Assembly: GCF_021390675.1 (NCBI RefSeq)
Contig: NZ_JAJEJV010000004.1
Span: forward strand, 1,860,001 to 1,924,000
Reading direction: 5' to 3'
Source: Dyella sp. 2HG41-7
GTDB lineage: Bacteria > Pseudomonadota > Gammaproteobacteria > Xanthomonadales > Rhodanobacteraceae
Length of the DNA: 64,000 bases
Numbering within the stretch: the first letter of the stretch is position 1; each line of letters starts with the position of its first letter. The position numbers and the translations under genes are program-made. This document shows, piece after piece, positions 16,868-25,204 of the stretch. The notes beneath the pieces were generated by a model. The model was not told where the DNA came from. It saw only the letters and a list, made by a program, of their open reading frames with translations, and did no database searches.

Positions 16868-18319
16868 ATGAGTGCGCACGATATCCGTTCGGCCAAGCGT
16901 CCCGATCCCGATCAACCCATGGTCGACATCGCCAAATACGTTGCCGACTACAACATCGACTCGACCGAGGCCTACGACACCGCGCGCTACATGCTGCTCG
17001 ACTCGCTGGCGACGGCGATGATGGCGATGAAGTTTCCGGAATGCGTCAAGCACCTCGGCCCCCTCGTTCCTGGCGCCACGTTGCCGGGCGGTGCGCGTGT
17101 ACCGGGTACGAGTCACGAGCTGGATCCGGTGCAGGCGGCTTTCGCGATCGGCACGCAGATTCGCTGGCTCGATTTCAACGATACGTGGCTGGCGGCCGAA
17201 TGGGGTCATCCGTCCGACAATCTGGGTGCGATTCTCGCCGTCGCCGATTACCTCAGCCGTAAAGCGGAGCGCGAGGGCGGCAAAGCGCTGACGGTGCGAG
17301 ATGTGCTCGGTTATGCGATTAAAGCGCATGAAATCCAGGGTTGCTACGCGCTGCTCAACAGCTTCAACCGCGTCGGTCAGGATCACGTGATTCTCGTGCG
17401 TCTGGCCTCGACCGCCGTCGCCACCGCGATGCTCGGCGGCAGCAAAGAGCAAATCATCACCGCGGTTTCGCACAGCTGGATCGATAACGGCGCGCTGCGC
17501 ACCTATCGCCACGCGCCGAACACCGGACCGCGCAAGAGCTGGGCAGCCGGCGATGCATGCCGTCGCGCCGTGACGCATGCCATCAACGCGGTGTATCGCG
17601 GCGTGGTGGATTATCCGTCGGCGCTGTCGGCTAAAACCTGGGGCTATTACGACGTCGCCTTCAAGGGCAAGGCGTTCGAATTCGAGCGTCCGTTCGGCAG
17701 CTACGTGATGGAAAATGTGCTGTTCAAGATCAGCTTCCCGGCAGAATTCCACGCGCAGACCGCCGTGGAATGCGCGATGAAATTGCATGCGCAAGTCGCG
17801 GGTAAAATCGATCAAATCGACAATGTGGTGATCGAAACGCAGGAAGCCGGTTGCCGCATCATCGACAAGACTGGCCCGCTGGCGAACTACGCCGATCGCG
17901 ATCACTGCATTCAGTACATGGTCGCCGTGCCGCTGATCTTCGGTCGCTTGACCGCCGACGATTACAACGACGACGTGGCCGCCGACCCACGCATCGATGC
18001 GTTGCGCGACAAAATGGTGGTGACTGAGAACCCGCAATATACGAAGGACTATTTCGATCCCGAGAAGCGCTACATCGGCAACTCGGTGCAGGTGTTCTTC
18101 AAAGACGGTTCGAGCACGGAAAAGGTTTCGATCGATTATCCAATCGGCCATCGCAAGCGTCGCGCGGAAGGTATTCCGGTGCTGCTCAAGAAATTCGAGG
18201 CAGCGATGCGCAGCTATCTGCCGTCGCATAAAGTGAAAGCCATCCTGGACGCTACGGCGACGCCGGCGAAGCTGGACGCCATGCCGATTCAGACTTTCCT
18301 TGGTCTCTTCACGTTGTAA
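16868..18319 (+). CDS. prpD: 2-methylcitrate dehydratase PrpD (MmgE/PrpD family)
   Basis: PrpD dehydrates 2-methylcitrate to 2-methyl-cis-aconitate, between PrpC and PrpB in the methylcitrate cycle. The protein is 483 residues, the PrpD length. Family segments include LDFNDTWLAAEWGHPSDN, ALLNSFNRVGQDHVILVRL and SWAAGDACRRAVTHA. It lies 5.7 kb downstream of prpC, separated by the Fap-like operon and terC, so it needs its own promoter. A TACAAT-like -10 lies about 30 bases before the start codon, without a clear -35. No acnD or prpF is present in the window, so the PrpD route with a housekeeping aconitase is implied. The gap 16546-16867 shows nothing else. Confidence 0.95.
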   Translation: MSAHDIRSAKRPDPDQPMVDIAKYVADYNIDSTEAYDTARYMLLDSLATAMMAMKFPECVKHLGPLVPGATLPGGARVPGTSHELDPVQAAFAIGTQIRWLDFNDTWLAAEWGHPSDNLGAILAVADYLSRKAEREGGKALTVRDVLGYAIKAHEIQGCYALLNSFNRVGQDHVILVRLASTAVATAMLGGSKEQIITAVSHSWIDNGALRTYRHAPNTGPRKSWAAGDACRRAVTHAINAVYRGVVDYPSALSAKTWGYYDVAFKGKAFEFERPFGSYVMENVLFKISFPAEFHAQTAVECAMKLHAQVAGKIDQIDNVVIETQEAGCRIIDKTGPLANYADRDHCIQYMVAVPLIFGRLTADDYNDDVAADPRIDALRDKMVVTENPQYTKDYFDPEKRYIGNSVQVFFKDGSSTEKVSIDYPIGHRKRRAEGIPVLLKKFEAAMRSYLPSHKVKAILDATATPAKLDAMPIQTFLGLFTL

Positions 18320-18425
18320 CGACGCAGAAGGCAGAAAATCTTAAGACAATGAGCAGGATGCCGGTTTGGTGGATTTCAAACCGGCGTCCGGTGCAGTGGC
18401 TTAATTGGGGTAACCAGGCCGCTTC

Positions 18426-18441
18426 CTGACAGGCCTGTCAG
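18426..18441. promoter_or_regulatory. Perfect 16-base palindrome between prpD and the first OmpA-like gene
   Basis: CTGACAGGCCTGTCAG is its own reverse complement and lies 8 bases upstream of a predicted -35. It could be an operator or the hairpin of a weak prpD terminator, since T-rich sequence follows. An earlier hairpin (CCGGTTTG/CAAACCGG near 18360-18385) also lies in this gap. Confidence 0.4.
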
Positions 18442-18449
18442 CGTTTGTT

Positions 18450-18477
18450 TTGCAACTCGTTCAAAATTTGTTAAACT
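18450..18477 (+). promoter_or_regulatory. Predicted promoter of the first OmpA-like gene
   Basis: TTGCAA (18450-18455) and TAAACT (18472-18477) are spaced by 16 bases, leaving a leader of about 120 bases with AGAGGAGAGA before the start codon at 18603. Confidence 0.5.
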
Positions 18478-18602
18478 CGCCCGCGCCGGGTGCTAGTCGT
18501 CGCAGGAAGTTCGTTTATCGCAACTCAAGATTGCGTGGCGGAAGCGATTTTTATTCTTGGCGGGATGAATGCCCTACTCATTAAGAGAAGAGGAGAGACC
18601 TG

Positions 18603-19766
18603 ATGAAACGTAAGGGCTTATATTTTTTGATCGCGCTTGCTCTGGGTGGCGTAAGCGCCATTCACGCGCAGGACACCACGCCGGCTGCCAGCAGCAGCGC
18701 GCCCGCAGCCAGCAGCAGCATGGCTAGCAGCACGGCGCCGGCATGGCCGAACGGTTTTGACGATCGCTGGTACGTGGCGCCGACCGTCGGCGGCTACTAC
18801 AACGATACCGACCGCGACACGCGCAGCCGCCAGATCTACTACGGCTTGTCGGTGGGTAAATTCATCGCCCCGAACGTTTCGGTCGAGTTGTTCGTGGACC
18901 GCACCAAGCGTCGCGCCGATTCGGCCGTGTTCGGTCAGGGCAACACCTGGTCGAACAACAACTACGGTGTCTCGGCCCGTTACTTCTTCGGTGATGCCAA
19001 CGCATGGCGTCCGTACCTGTTGGGCGGCGTGATGGGCAGCTACCACCACAACCCGTTCAGCCGCGACTGGGCGCCGGCCGCCGAAGCAGGCGTGGGCGTT
19101 TCCAAGTCGATCACCGACAGTGCTGACTTCCGCGTGGAAGCCGGCTACCGCTACGACTGGGACGACAAGACCCTGCCGCAGCACAACGGTTACGGCGACT
19201 GGTTCCTGGGCTTCAGCATCGTGGCGAAGATCGGTGCGGTGCCGGCAGCGGCCGCCCCGGCCACGCCGCCCCCGCCGGCGCAGCCGGACTGCTCCAAGCA
19301 GTTCCGCAACGGCGTGAACCTGTGCGACAACAAGTGCCCGGATCTGCCGGAAGGCACGATCGTGGGACCGGATGGTTGCCCGCAGAAAGTCGTGATCGAC
19401 CTGAAGGGCGTGAACTTCAAGTTCGACCGTCCGAAGAAGGGCGAGACCAACATCGAGCCGGCTTTGGCCGTGCCGAGCAGCGACTCGCTGGCGATTCTGG
19501 ACCAGGCCGTGGATACGCTGAAGCGCTATCCGCAGGTGAAGGTGATGGTCGCCGGTTACACCGACAGCGTGGGCAAGGCCGAGTACAACCAGGGCCTGTC
19601 CGAGCGTCGTGCGAAGATCGTGTATGACTACCTGACCGGTCACGGCATCGACCCGAGCCGTCTGGAAGGTCCGATCGGTCATGGCATGAACGACCCGATC
19701 GACAGCAACAAGACGACCGAAGGTCGCGCACGCAACCGTCGTACGGAACTGCAGGTTCAGCAGTAA
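18603..19766 (+). CDS. OmpA-family outer membrane protein, copy 1
   Basis: The 387-residue protein has a signal peptide (MKRKGLYFLIALALGGVSAIHA) and an Ala/Ser linker. A predicted eight-strand-type beta-barrel comes next (from WYVAPTVGGYYNDTDRDTR), then a Pro/Ala hinge and a Cys-containing segment (DCSKQFRNGVNLCDNKCPDLP). It ends in a C-terminal OmpA peptidoglycan-binding domain. In that domain the conserved Asp of AGYTDSVG and the Arg of ARNRRTEL, which contact diaminopimelate, are present. It anchors the outer membrane to the cell wall. A ribosome binding site GAGGAGAG precedes the start. A second copy follows 314 bases downstream; the two differ only in the signal peptide at protein level (Ser/Ile here, Gly/Val there). 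Confidence 0.92.
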   Translation: MKRKGLYFLIALALGGVSAIHAQDTTPAASSSAPAASSSMASSTAPAWPNGFDDRWYVAPTVGGYYNDTDRDTRSRQIYYGLSVGKFIAPNVSVELFVDRTKRRADSAVFGQGNTWSNNNYGVSARYFFGDANAWRPYLLGGVMGSYHHNPFSRDWAPAAEAGVGVSKSITDSADFRVEAGYRYDWDDKTLPQHNGYGDWFLGFSIVAKIGAVPAAAAPATPPPPAQPDCSKQFRNGVNLCDNKCPDLPEGTIVGPDGCPQKVVIDLKGVNFKFDRPKKGETNIEPALAVPSSDSLAILDQAVDTLKRYPQVKVMVAGYTDSVGKAEYNQGLSERRAKIVYDYLTGHGIDPSRLEGPIGHGMNDPIDSNKTTEGRARNRRTELQVQQ

Positions 19767-19787
19767 TCCGCACGCTAAGCTGTCATG

Positions 19788-19816
19788 GAAAAGCCCGACC
19801 TCTGTCGGGCTTTTCT
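19788..19816 (+). terminator. Terminator after OmpA-like copy 1
   Basis: AAAGCCCGAC pairs with GTCGGGCTTTT around a CTCT loop. Its stem differs from the terminator of copy 2 by a paired change (GAC/GTC here, GGC/GCC there). Between 19817 and 20080 is the promoter region of copy 2: TACACT near 19948 is a possible -10, with no clear -35. Confidence 0.85.
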
Positions 19817-20080
19817 TATATGGGCGTCGAAAAAGTAAAGAACTGTATCTATACGGTAACTAACGTGCGCTATTTACCTGAACAAAGCTTCACCGATGCT
19901 ACACATCGCGCGAAAGACTGGCGTGCGGATCACTTAACGGTTTTGCTACACTCTGCCGCGCTTGCTGTTAGGGACACCAAGCAAGGTGGCGAATAAGTCC
20001 CCGCATACCTATAAGTTCTGCCGCGCGATTTCCGTCTGGGGTGGAATGGACGCGAACACCAATAATCGAGGAGACACCTG

Positions 20081-21244
20081 ATGAAACGTAAGGGCCTGTA
20101 TTTTCTGATCGCTCTTGCCCTGGGCGGCGTAGGTGCCGTTCACGCGCAGGACACCACGCCGGCTGCCAGCAGCAGCGCGCCCGCAGCCAGCAGCAGCATG
20201 GCTAGCAGCACGGCGCCGGCATGGCCGAACGGTTTTGACGATCGCTGGTACGTGGCGCCGACCGTCGGCGGCTACTACAACGATACCGACCGCGACACGC
20301 GCAGCCGCCAGATCTACTACGGCTTGTCGGTGGGTAAATTCATCGCCCCGAACGTTTCGGTCGAGTTGTTCGTGGACCGCACCAAGCGTCGCGCCGATTC
20401 GGCCGTGTTCGGTCAGGGCAACACCTGGTCGAACAACAACTACGGTGTCTCGGCCCGTTACTTCTTCGGTGATGCCAACGCATGGCGTCCGTACCTGTTG
20501 GGCGGCGTGATGGGCAGCTACCACCACAACCCGTTCAGCCGCGACTGGGCGCCGGCCGCCGAAGCAGGCGTGGGCGTTTCCAAGTCGATCACCGACAGTG
20601 CTGACTTCCGCGTGGAAGCCGGCTACCGCTACGACTGGGACGACAAGACCCTGCCGCAGCACAACGGTTACGGCGACTGGTTCCTGGGCTTCAGCATCGT
20701 GGCGAAGATCGGTGCGGTGCCGGCAGCGGCCGCCCCGGCCACGCCGCCCCCGCCGGCGCAGCCGGACTGCTCCAAGCAGTTCCGCAACGGCGTGAACCTG
20801 TGCGACAACAAGTGCCCGGATCTGCCGGAAGGCACGATCGTGGGACCGGATGGTTGCCCGCAGAAAGTCGTGATCGACCTGAAGGGCGTGAACTTCAAGT
20901 TCGACCGTCCGAAGAAGGGCGAGACCAACATCGAGCCGGCTTTGGCCGTGCCGAGCAGCGACTCGCTGGCGATTCTGGACCAGGCCGTGGATACGCTGAA
21001 GCGCTATCCGCAGGTGAAGGTGATGGTCGCCGGTTACACCGACAGCGTGGGCAAGGCCGAGTACAACCAGGGCCTGTCCGAGCGTCGTGCGAAGATCGTG
21101 TATGACTACCTGACCGGTCACGGCATCGACCCGAGCCGTCTGGAAGGTCCGATCGGTCATGGCATGAACGACCCGATCGACAGCAACAAGACGACCGAAG
21201 GTCGCGCACGCAACCGTCGTACGGAACTGCAGGTTCAGCAGTAA
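20081..21244 (+). CDS. OmpA-family outer membrane protein, copy 2
   Basis: This gene encodes the same 387-residue architecture as the gene at 18603: signal peptide, beta-barrel, Cys-rich segment and OmpA C-terminal domain with YTDSVG and NRRTEL. The mature proteins are identical. By reading the two sequences side by side, the DNA appears identical from 20139 to 21275 (18661-19797 in copy 1). The first 58 bases of the coding region differ at several mostly synonymous positions, and the upstream regions are unrelated. This suggests separate promoters driving the same mature protein, with the copies kept alike by recombination. Its Shine-Dalgarno is GAGGAGA. Confidence 0.92.
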   Translation: MKRKGLYFLIALALGGVGAVHAQDTTPAASSSAPAASSSMASSTAPAWPNGFDDRWYVAPTVGGYYNDTDRDTRSRQIYYGLSVGKFIAPNVSVELFVDRTKRRADSAVFGQGNTWSNNNYGVSARYFFGDANAWRPYLLGGVMGSYHHNPFSRDWAPAAEAGVGVSKSITDSADFRVEAGYRYDWDDKTLPQHNGYGDWFLGFSIVAKIGAVPAAAAPATPPPPAQPDCSKQFRNGVNLCDNKCPDLPEGTIVGPDGCPQKVVIDLKGVNFKFDRPKKGETNIEPALAVPSSDSLAILDQAVDTLKRYPQVKVMVAGYTDSVGKAEYNQGLSERRAKIVYDYLTGHGIDPSRLEGPIGHGMNDPIDSNKTTEGRARNRRTELQVQQ

Positions 21245-21275
21245 TCCGCACGCTAAGCTGTCATGGAAAAGCCCG
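20139..21275 (+). repeat. Long direct repeat: second copy of the identical OmpA block (first copy 18661-19797)
   Basis: About 1,137 bases appear identical between the two loci, starting near the signal-peptide cleavage site and ending 31 bases past the stop codon in the terminator stem. The offset is constant at 1,478 bases. Such a repeat can recombine and delete or invert one copy. Confidence 0.85.
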
Positions 21276-21296
21276 GCTTCTGCCGGGCTTTTCTTT
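21266..21296 (+). terminator. Terminator after OmpA-like copy 2
   Basis: AAAAGCCCGGC pairs with GCCGGGCTTTTC around a TTCT loop, followed by T-rich sequence. It keeps the fold of the copy 1 terminator through compensatory change. Confidence 0.85.
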
Positions 21297-21323
21297 TGTC
21301 GGCCGCTCGGCTTTCCTAACGAC

Positions 21324-22193
21324 ATGACTGATTTCCGAAAACGACCATCCGCTCCACCATCAGTGAGCCCGCGATTCGGCCTTGCGCGCGTCCTCAGCAA
21401 GTGGGGTGTGTGTTCGCGCAGCCAGGCGGAAAAAGCCGTGCGCGAGGGCAGGGTGAGCGTGGACGGCCGCGTCGTGCGCGATCCGGAGCGCGCAACCGAT
21501 CCCGAGCGTCAGCAAATTTTCCTCGACGGCGAAAAAGTCGCTGCTGCAAAACGCGTCTATATCGCGCTCAACAAGCCGCGCGGCATTGTGGTGAGCGCCG
21601 CCGATGAGCGCGGGCGCGATACCGTGTACGAATTATTGTCCGGCTCCGGTCTGCCGTGGTTAGGACCGGTAGGACGGCTCGATAAGGCTAGCGAAGGTCT
21701 GCTGTTGCTGAGCAACGACAGTGCGTGGGCGGCGCGGCTTACCGATCCGCGCCATCACGTGGATAAAACCTACCACGTGCAAATCGATGCGATTCCGGAG
21801 CAACGCATCCTCGATCAAATGATTCACGGCATCGAGGATAACGGTGAGCAACTTGCCGCAAAACGCGTTTCGCTATTGCGCACGGGCGAGAAACACGCGT
21901 GGTTGGAAGTCGTGCTCGACGAAGGCCGCAACCGGCACATCCGTCGCCTGCTGGCAGCGCAAGGCATCAACGTTTTACGTTTGATTCGCGTCGCGATTGG
22001 CGATCTTGCGCTTGGCGAATTGACGAAAGGTCATTGGCGACACCTGAGCGCAGACGAGGTGGTACGTCTGGCCGGCGCCGGCGCCGGCGAACGCGCACGC
22101 ACTGTCACTAAAATGCCGCGTGTTCCCGCACCGCCTGCAAAGTCTGCTCGATCGCGGCGTGGCGAACCGCCGGGTCCACGACGGCGTAAATAG
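21324..22193 (+). CDS. Pseudouridine synthase of the RsuA/RluB/RluE/RluF family
   Basis: The 289-residue protein has an N-terminal S4 RNA-binding domain (RVLSKWGVCSRSQAEKAVREGRVSVDG) and the catalytic domain with the KPRGIVVS segment. The active-site motif GRLDKASEGLLLL holds the catalytic Asp. A late motif EGRNRHIRRL completes the family pattern. It isomerises a specific uridine in 16S or 23S rRNA; which one cannot be decided from sequence alone, with RluB or RluE types most likely. The C-terminus carries a basic Pro/Arg tail. The last 86 bases overlap the end of the convergent LysR gene on the opposite strand. Confidence 0.9.
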   Translation: MTDFRKRPSAPPSVSPRFGLARVLSKWGVCSRSQAEKAVREGRVSVDGRVVRDPERATDPERQQIFLDGEKVAAAKRVYIALNKPRGIVVSAADERGRDTVYELLSGSGLPWLGPVGRLDKASEGLLLLSNDSAWAARLTDPRHHVDKTYHVQIDAIPEQRILDQMIHGIEDNGEQLAAKRVSLLRTGEKHAWLEVVLDEGRNRHIRRLLAAQGINVLRLIRVAIGDLALGELTKGHWRHLSADEVVRLAGAGAGERARTVTKMPRVPAPPAKSARSRRGEPPGPRRRK

Positions 22194-22989
22194 TGTTACG
22201 ACAAAGCGCTTCGGGTTTGCGCAATACAACGATGTCGCCTTGTGCTTCGTGATCCGTCACGCACGCGGCGGGAACAATGGATATGCCGCGGCCCGCGGCA
22301 ACCCAGTCCAAGACTTCTTCCAATTCTTCGAAATGCGCGATCACGTGGGGCGGCGCTACATTCGTGCCGACAACCTGGCTAAACCACGTTGCGAAGACGT
22401 AATCGCTTTCATCGTAAGTAACGTATTGCGCATGAAGCAGCGATTTGATTTCCAGCGAGAGCGCCGGCTGCGACAAACGCGCGGACGCGATCAACACGAT
22501 TTCTTCCGCTCCGATCGGTATCAGACTCAGCCGAGCATGCGTGTCCAAACGATGGATGAAACCAAGATCGCTGGTGCCCGATTCCACGTGGCGCATGACA
22601 TCGTCAGCCGTGGGATAGCGCATGCGAATGGGAATATCGGCTAATGGTCCGTCGCGAAACAGCGGCAGTAGCTGATAACGACCAAACCCGCTTACGGCGG
22701 AAATCCGCAATGGCATGCGGAGCGATGCAGCCTGGTTAAGTTCCTCGTGCAACTTTTCCCAGTCGCGCCCCATCTCGCGACAAAACGCGAGCAGGCGCTC
22801 TCCTGCTGCATTTGGCGTCAAGCGACCGATTCCGCGATGAAATACCGGCATGCCGAGCGCTTCTTCCAATTTGCGAAGCTGATAGCTCACGGCCTGTTCG
22901 GTGCGATGCAGGATGCCCGATGCCGCACGCAAACTGCCTGCGTCGCATACAACGCGAAAGGTATGGAGGTAGCGCATTTCCACATTCAT
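22108..22989 (-). CDS. LysR family transcriptional regulator
   Basis: The 293-residue protein begins with a winged helix-turn-helix (LHTFRVVCDAGSLRAASGILHRTEQAVSYQLRKLEEALG, residues 8-46) followed by a LysR-type effector-binding domain to the C-terminus. The HTH is standard apart from RTEQAVS in place of the more common QPAVS. It is divergent from the secreted protein at 23118 with a 128-base gap, the usual arrangement for a LysR regulator and its target. That pairing is inferred. The 3' end overlaps the pseudouridine synthase gene by 86 bases, so the two mRNAs are complementary at their ends. Confidence 0.92.
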   Translation of the reverse strand: MNVEMRYLHTFRVVCDAGSLRAASGILHRTEQAVSYQLRKLEEALGMPVFHRGIGRLTPNAAGERLLAFCREMGRDWEKLHEELNQAASLRMPLRISAVSGFGRYQLLPLFRDGPLADIPIRMRYPTADDVMRHVESGTSDLGFIHRLDTHARLSLIPIGAEEIVLIASARLSQPALSLEIKSLLHAQYVTYDESDYVFATWFSQVVGTNVAPPHVIAHFEELEEVLDWVAAGRGISIVPAACVTDHEAQGDIVVLRKPEALCRNTIYAVVDPAVRHAAIEQTLQAVREHAAF

Positions 22990-23117
22990 CGTTGCGCTCG
23001 TGCCTTCTTGGCCTAAAAAAATTTAGGGGTCCGCCAAAAAGATTCGCATGGTTAGGCGAACGCCGGCAAGTCTAGTATGTCGCCGCTTCAACAAGCGATG
23101 CTCATACGAGGACTTTC

Positions 23118-23843
23118 ATGATCTACCGTTTACTTGCTGTCACAGTAACGCTTTTGCTGGCGTTCCCGGTGCAGGCGCAGCAAGGACTGGCCGCGCACTT
23201 CTTCGTCTATCGCGTGAACGACGGCGCACAAGACAAGTTTGAAGATGGCTATCGTCGTCATCTTGGTTGGCATCGCAGTCACCATGATCCCTTGGTCTGG
23301 TATGGCTGGACTGTCTCCGACGGCGAGCGCAACGGCTATTTCATCGACGCCAATGTCGGCGAGCCGTTTGCAGCATTCGACCATCGCGTGGATATCTCCG
23401 GCGACGGCGCGGATTTTCGAATCAATGTGACGCCCTACGTAACGCCACAAGCGCAGCTCGCCTATGAACTTCTGCCCGAACTCAGTACGGGCACGCCGTT
23501 GGAGAGCCGCAAGCCGACCGACACCATTCAAGTGACGTATTTCGATTTGCGGCCGGGTACCGAAGCTCGCTTCGAACGAGCACTAGAAACGGCGCATCAT
23601 GTACTCGCGACAACGCGCAATGCGCCGGCGCACACGTGGTATCGCCTGATATCGGGAGGCGAGAAGCCGCAGTACATGCTGATGGTGGCGCGTACGAATT
23701 GGTCGAGCTACGACGTTTTTCGCAAGGATACCGCCGAGCTGTTGGCGGGCGATCAAAACGCTTTGCGCGATTTCACCGATGCGGTGCGTGGGAGCCGCAC
23801 GGAAAGTTGGCAATACCACGCAGATTTAAGCAATCTGCCGTAA
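23118..23843 (+). CDS. Secreted protein of unknown function
   Basis: I do not recognise the family. The 241-residue protein has a signal peptide (MIYRLLAVTVTLLLAFPVQA) with GAGGA about 5 bases upstream of the ATG. The mature part seems to contain two similar halves, each beginning with a strand (HFFVYRVNDGAQDKFEDGY and VTYFDLRPGTEARFERAL) and holding a Trp-Tyr pair (LVWYGWTVSDGE, HTWYRLISGGE). This would fit a duplicated ferredoxin-like alpha/beta-barrel fold. It is probably periplasmic and may be controlled by the divergent LysR gene. A strong hairpin terminates it before kbl. Confidence 0.7.
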   Translation: MIYRLLAVTVTLLLAFPVQAQQGLAAHFFVYRVNDGAQDKFEDGYRRHLGWHRSHHDPLVWYGWTVSDGERNGYFIDANVGEPFAAFDHRVDISGDGADFRINVTPYVTPQAQLAYELLPELSTGTPLESRKPTDTIQVTYFDLRPGTEARFERALETAHHVLATTRNAPAHTWYRLISGGEKPQYMLMVARTNWSSYDVFRKDTAELLAGDQNALRDFTDAVRGSRTESWQYHADLSNLP

Positions 23844-23850
23844 TCATTCA

Positions 23851-23880
23851 GGCCGGGGTGACGATGTAGTCACCCCGGCC
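23851..23880. terminator. Bidirectional hairpin between the secreted unknown and kbl
   Basis: GGCCGGGGTGAC (23851-23862) pairs perfectly with GTCACCCCGGCC (23869-23880) around GATGTA. There is no T-run on either side, but it sits exactly between convergent genes. Confidence 0.6.
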
Positions 23881-23895
23881 CGTGAAACCATCGAA

Positions 23896-25092
23896 TCAAC
23901 CGATCACGCCAAGCGAACGCGCAACCTTGGTGAACGCGGCGATCGCGCGATCCAAATGTTCGCGCGTGTGCGCCGCGCTCATCTGGGTACGGATGCGTGC
24001 CTGGCCTTGTGGAACAACCGGATAGAAGAAGCCGGTCACGTAGATGCCTTCTTCAAGCAAGCCAGCCGCCATCGCCTGCGCTTTCTTCGCGTCGTACACC
24101 ATTACCGGCACGATCGGATGCACGCCCGGCTTGATATCGAAACCGGCTTTGGTCATCTGCTCGCGGAAGTAACGCGTGTTTTCCTGCACGCGTTCGCGCA
24201 GTTCGCCGGCCGAGGCGAGCATGTCGAATACTTTGATCGCGGCGGCGACCACGTGCGGCGGCAACGAATTGGAAAAGAGGTACGGACGCGAACGCTGGCG
24301 CAGCATTTCGATCACTTCGGTGCGGCCCGTGGTGAATCCACCTAAGGCGCCGCCAAGTGCTTTGCCCAGCGTGCCGGTGAAGATGTCGATCTTGTCCATC
24401 ACGCCGTGCACTTCCGCCGAACCGCGACCGTGCGCGCCGAGGAAACCGGTGCAGTGGCATTCGTCGATATGAACGAGCGCGTTGTACTTGGCGGCGAGCT
24501 CGGTGATCTTATCCAGCGGCGCGATAAAGCCGTCCATGGAGAACGCGCCGTCACTGGTGATCAGCTTGGTGCGCACGCCGGCTGCGTCGGCCGCTTTCAG
24601 TTGCGCTTCCAGATCGGCGATATCGCAATTGGCGTAGCGAAAGCGCTTCGCTTTGCAGAGGCGAATGCCGTCGATGATGGATGCATGATTGAGCGCGTCG
24701 GAAATGATCGCGTCTTCTTCGCCCAGCAGCGGTTCGTACAAGCCGCCGTTCGCGTCGAAGCAAGCGGCGTAGAGAATGGTGTCTTCTGTGCCGAAGAAAT
24801 CGGCGATCTTCTTTTCGAGCTGCTTGTGCAGATCCTGCGTGCCGCAGATGAAACGCACCGACGCCATGCCGAAGCCGTGCGTGTCCAGCGCTTCTTTAGC
24901 CGCTTTGATCACTTCGGGGTGATCGGCCAGGCCGAGGTAATTGTTGGCGCAGAAGTTCAAAACTTTTCTGCCGCCCTCCAACTCGATTTCGGCCGATTGC
25001 GGCGAGGTGATGATGCGCTCGGCCTTGAACAGGCCTTGTTCGCGGATGGATTGGAGTTCTTGCGCTAAACGTGCCTGGCCGGGGTAGGTCAT
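23896..25092 (-). CDS. kbl: Glycine C-acetyltransferase (2-amino-3-ketobutyrate CoA ligase)
   Basis: Kbl converts 2-amino-3-oxobutanoate and CoA to glycine and acetyl-CoA, using PLP, as the second step of threonine degradation after Tdh. The length of 398 residues equals the E. coli enzyme. The PLP lysine is in [14 protein letters not shown]. Other alpha-oxoamine synthase motifs are [21 protein letters not shown] and [12 protein letters not shown]. The partner gene tdh lies upstream on the same strand but is separated from kbl by a 3.6-kb DUF748 gene with hairpins on both sides. The two genes are therefore probably not one simple operon. Confidence 0.97.
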   Translation of the reverse strand: MTYPGQARLAQELQSIREQGLFKAERIITSPQSAEIELEGGRKVLNFCANNYLGLADHPEVIKAAKEALDTHGFGMASVRFICGTQDLHKQLEKKIADFFGTEDTILYAACFDANGGLYEPLLGEEDAIISDALNHASIIDGIRLCKAKRFRYANCDIADLEAQLKAADAAGVRTKLITSDGAFSMDGFIAPLDKITELAAKYNALVHIDECHCTGFLGAHGRGSAEVHGVMDKIDIFTGTLGKALGGALGGFTTGRTEVIEMLRQRSRPYLFSNSLPPHVVAAAIKVFDMLASAGELRERVQENTRYFREQMTKAGFDIKPGVHPIVPVMVYDAKKAQAMAAGLLEEGIYVTGFFYPVVPQGQARIRTQMSAAHTREHLDRAIAAFTKVARSLGVIG

Positions 25093-25162
25093 TGGGACAT
25101 GCCGAGATGGGGAAAGTCCCTATTTTCGGCTTTTCCGGCGCCGGGGGGAACCGTCTGGATGT

Positions 25163-25188
25163 GAAGCCGGCTCGTCGGGGCCGGCTTC
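25163..25188 (-). terminator. Hairpin downstream of the DUF748 gene
   Basis: GAAGCCGGC (25163-25171) pairs with GCCGGCTTC (25180-25188). It lies just past the DUF748 stop codon on the minus strand, without an obvious T-run. Confidence 0.5.
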
Positions 25189-25204
25189 GCCTCTGGCGAC
25201 GTCG

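Noticed and set aside
16568..18229. 553-codon open frame antisense to prpD
   Set aside because: prpD is a clear family member on the opposite strand; this frame is a high-GC shadow rich in Arg and His.
18618..19682. Long antisense frames within both OmpA-like genes
   Set aside because: They occur identically in both copies because the DNA is identical, and they have no recognisable domain or start signal.
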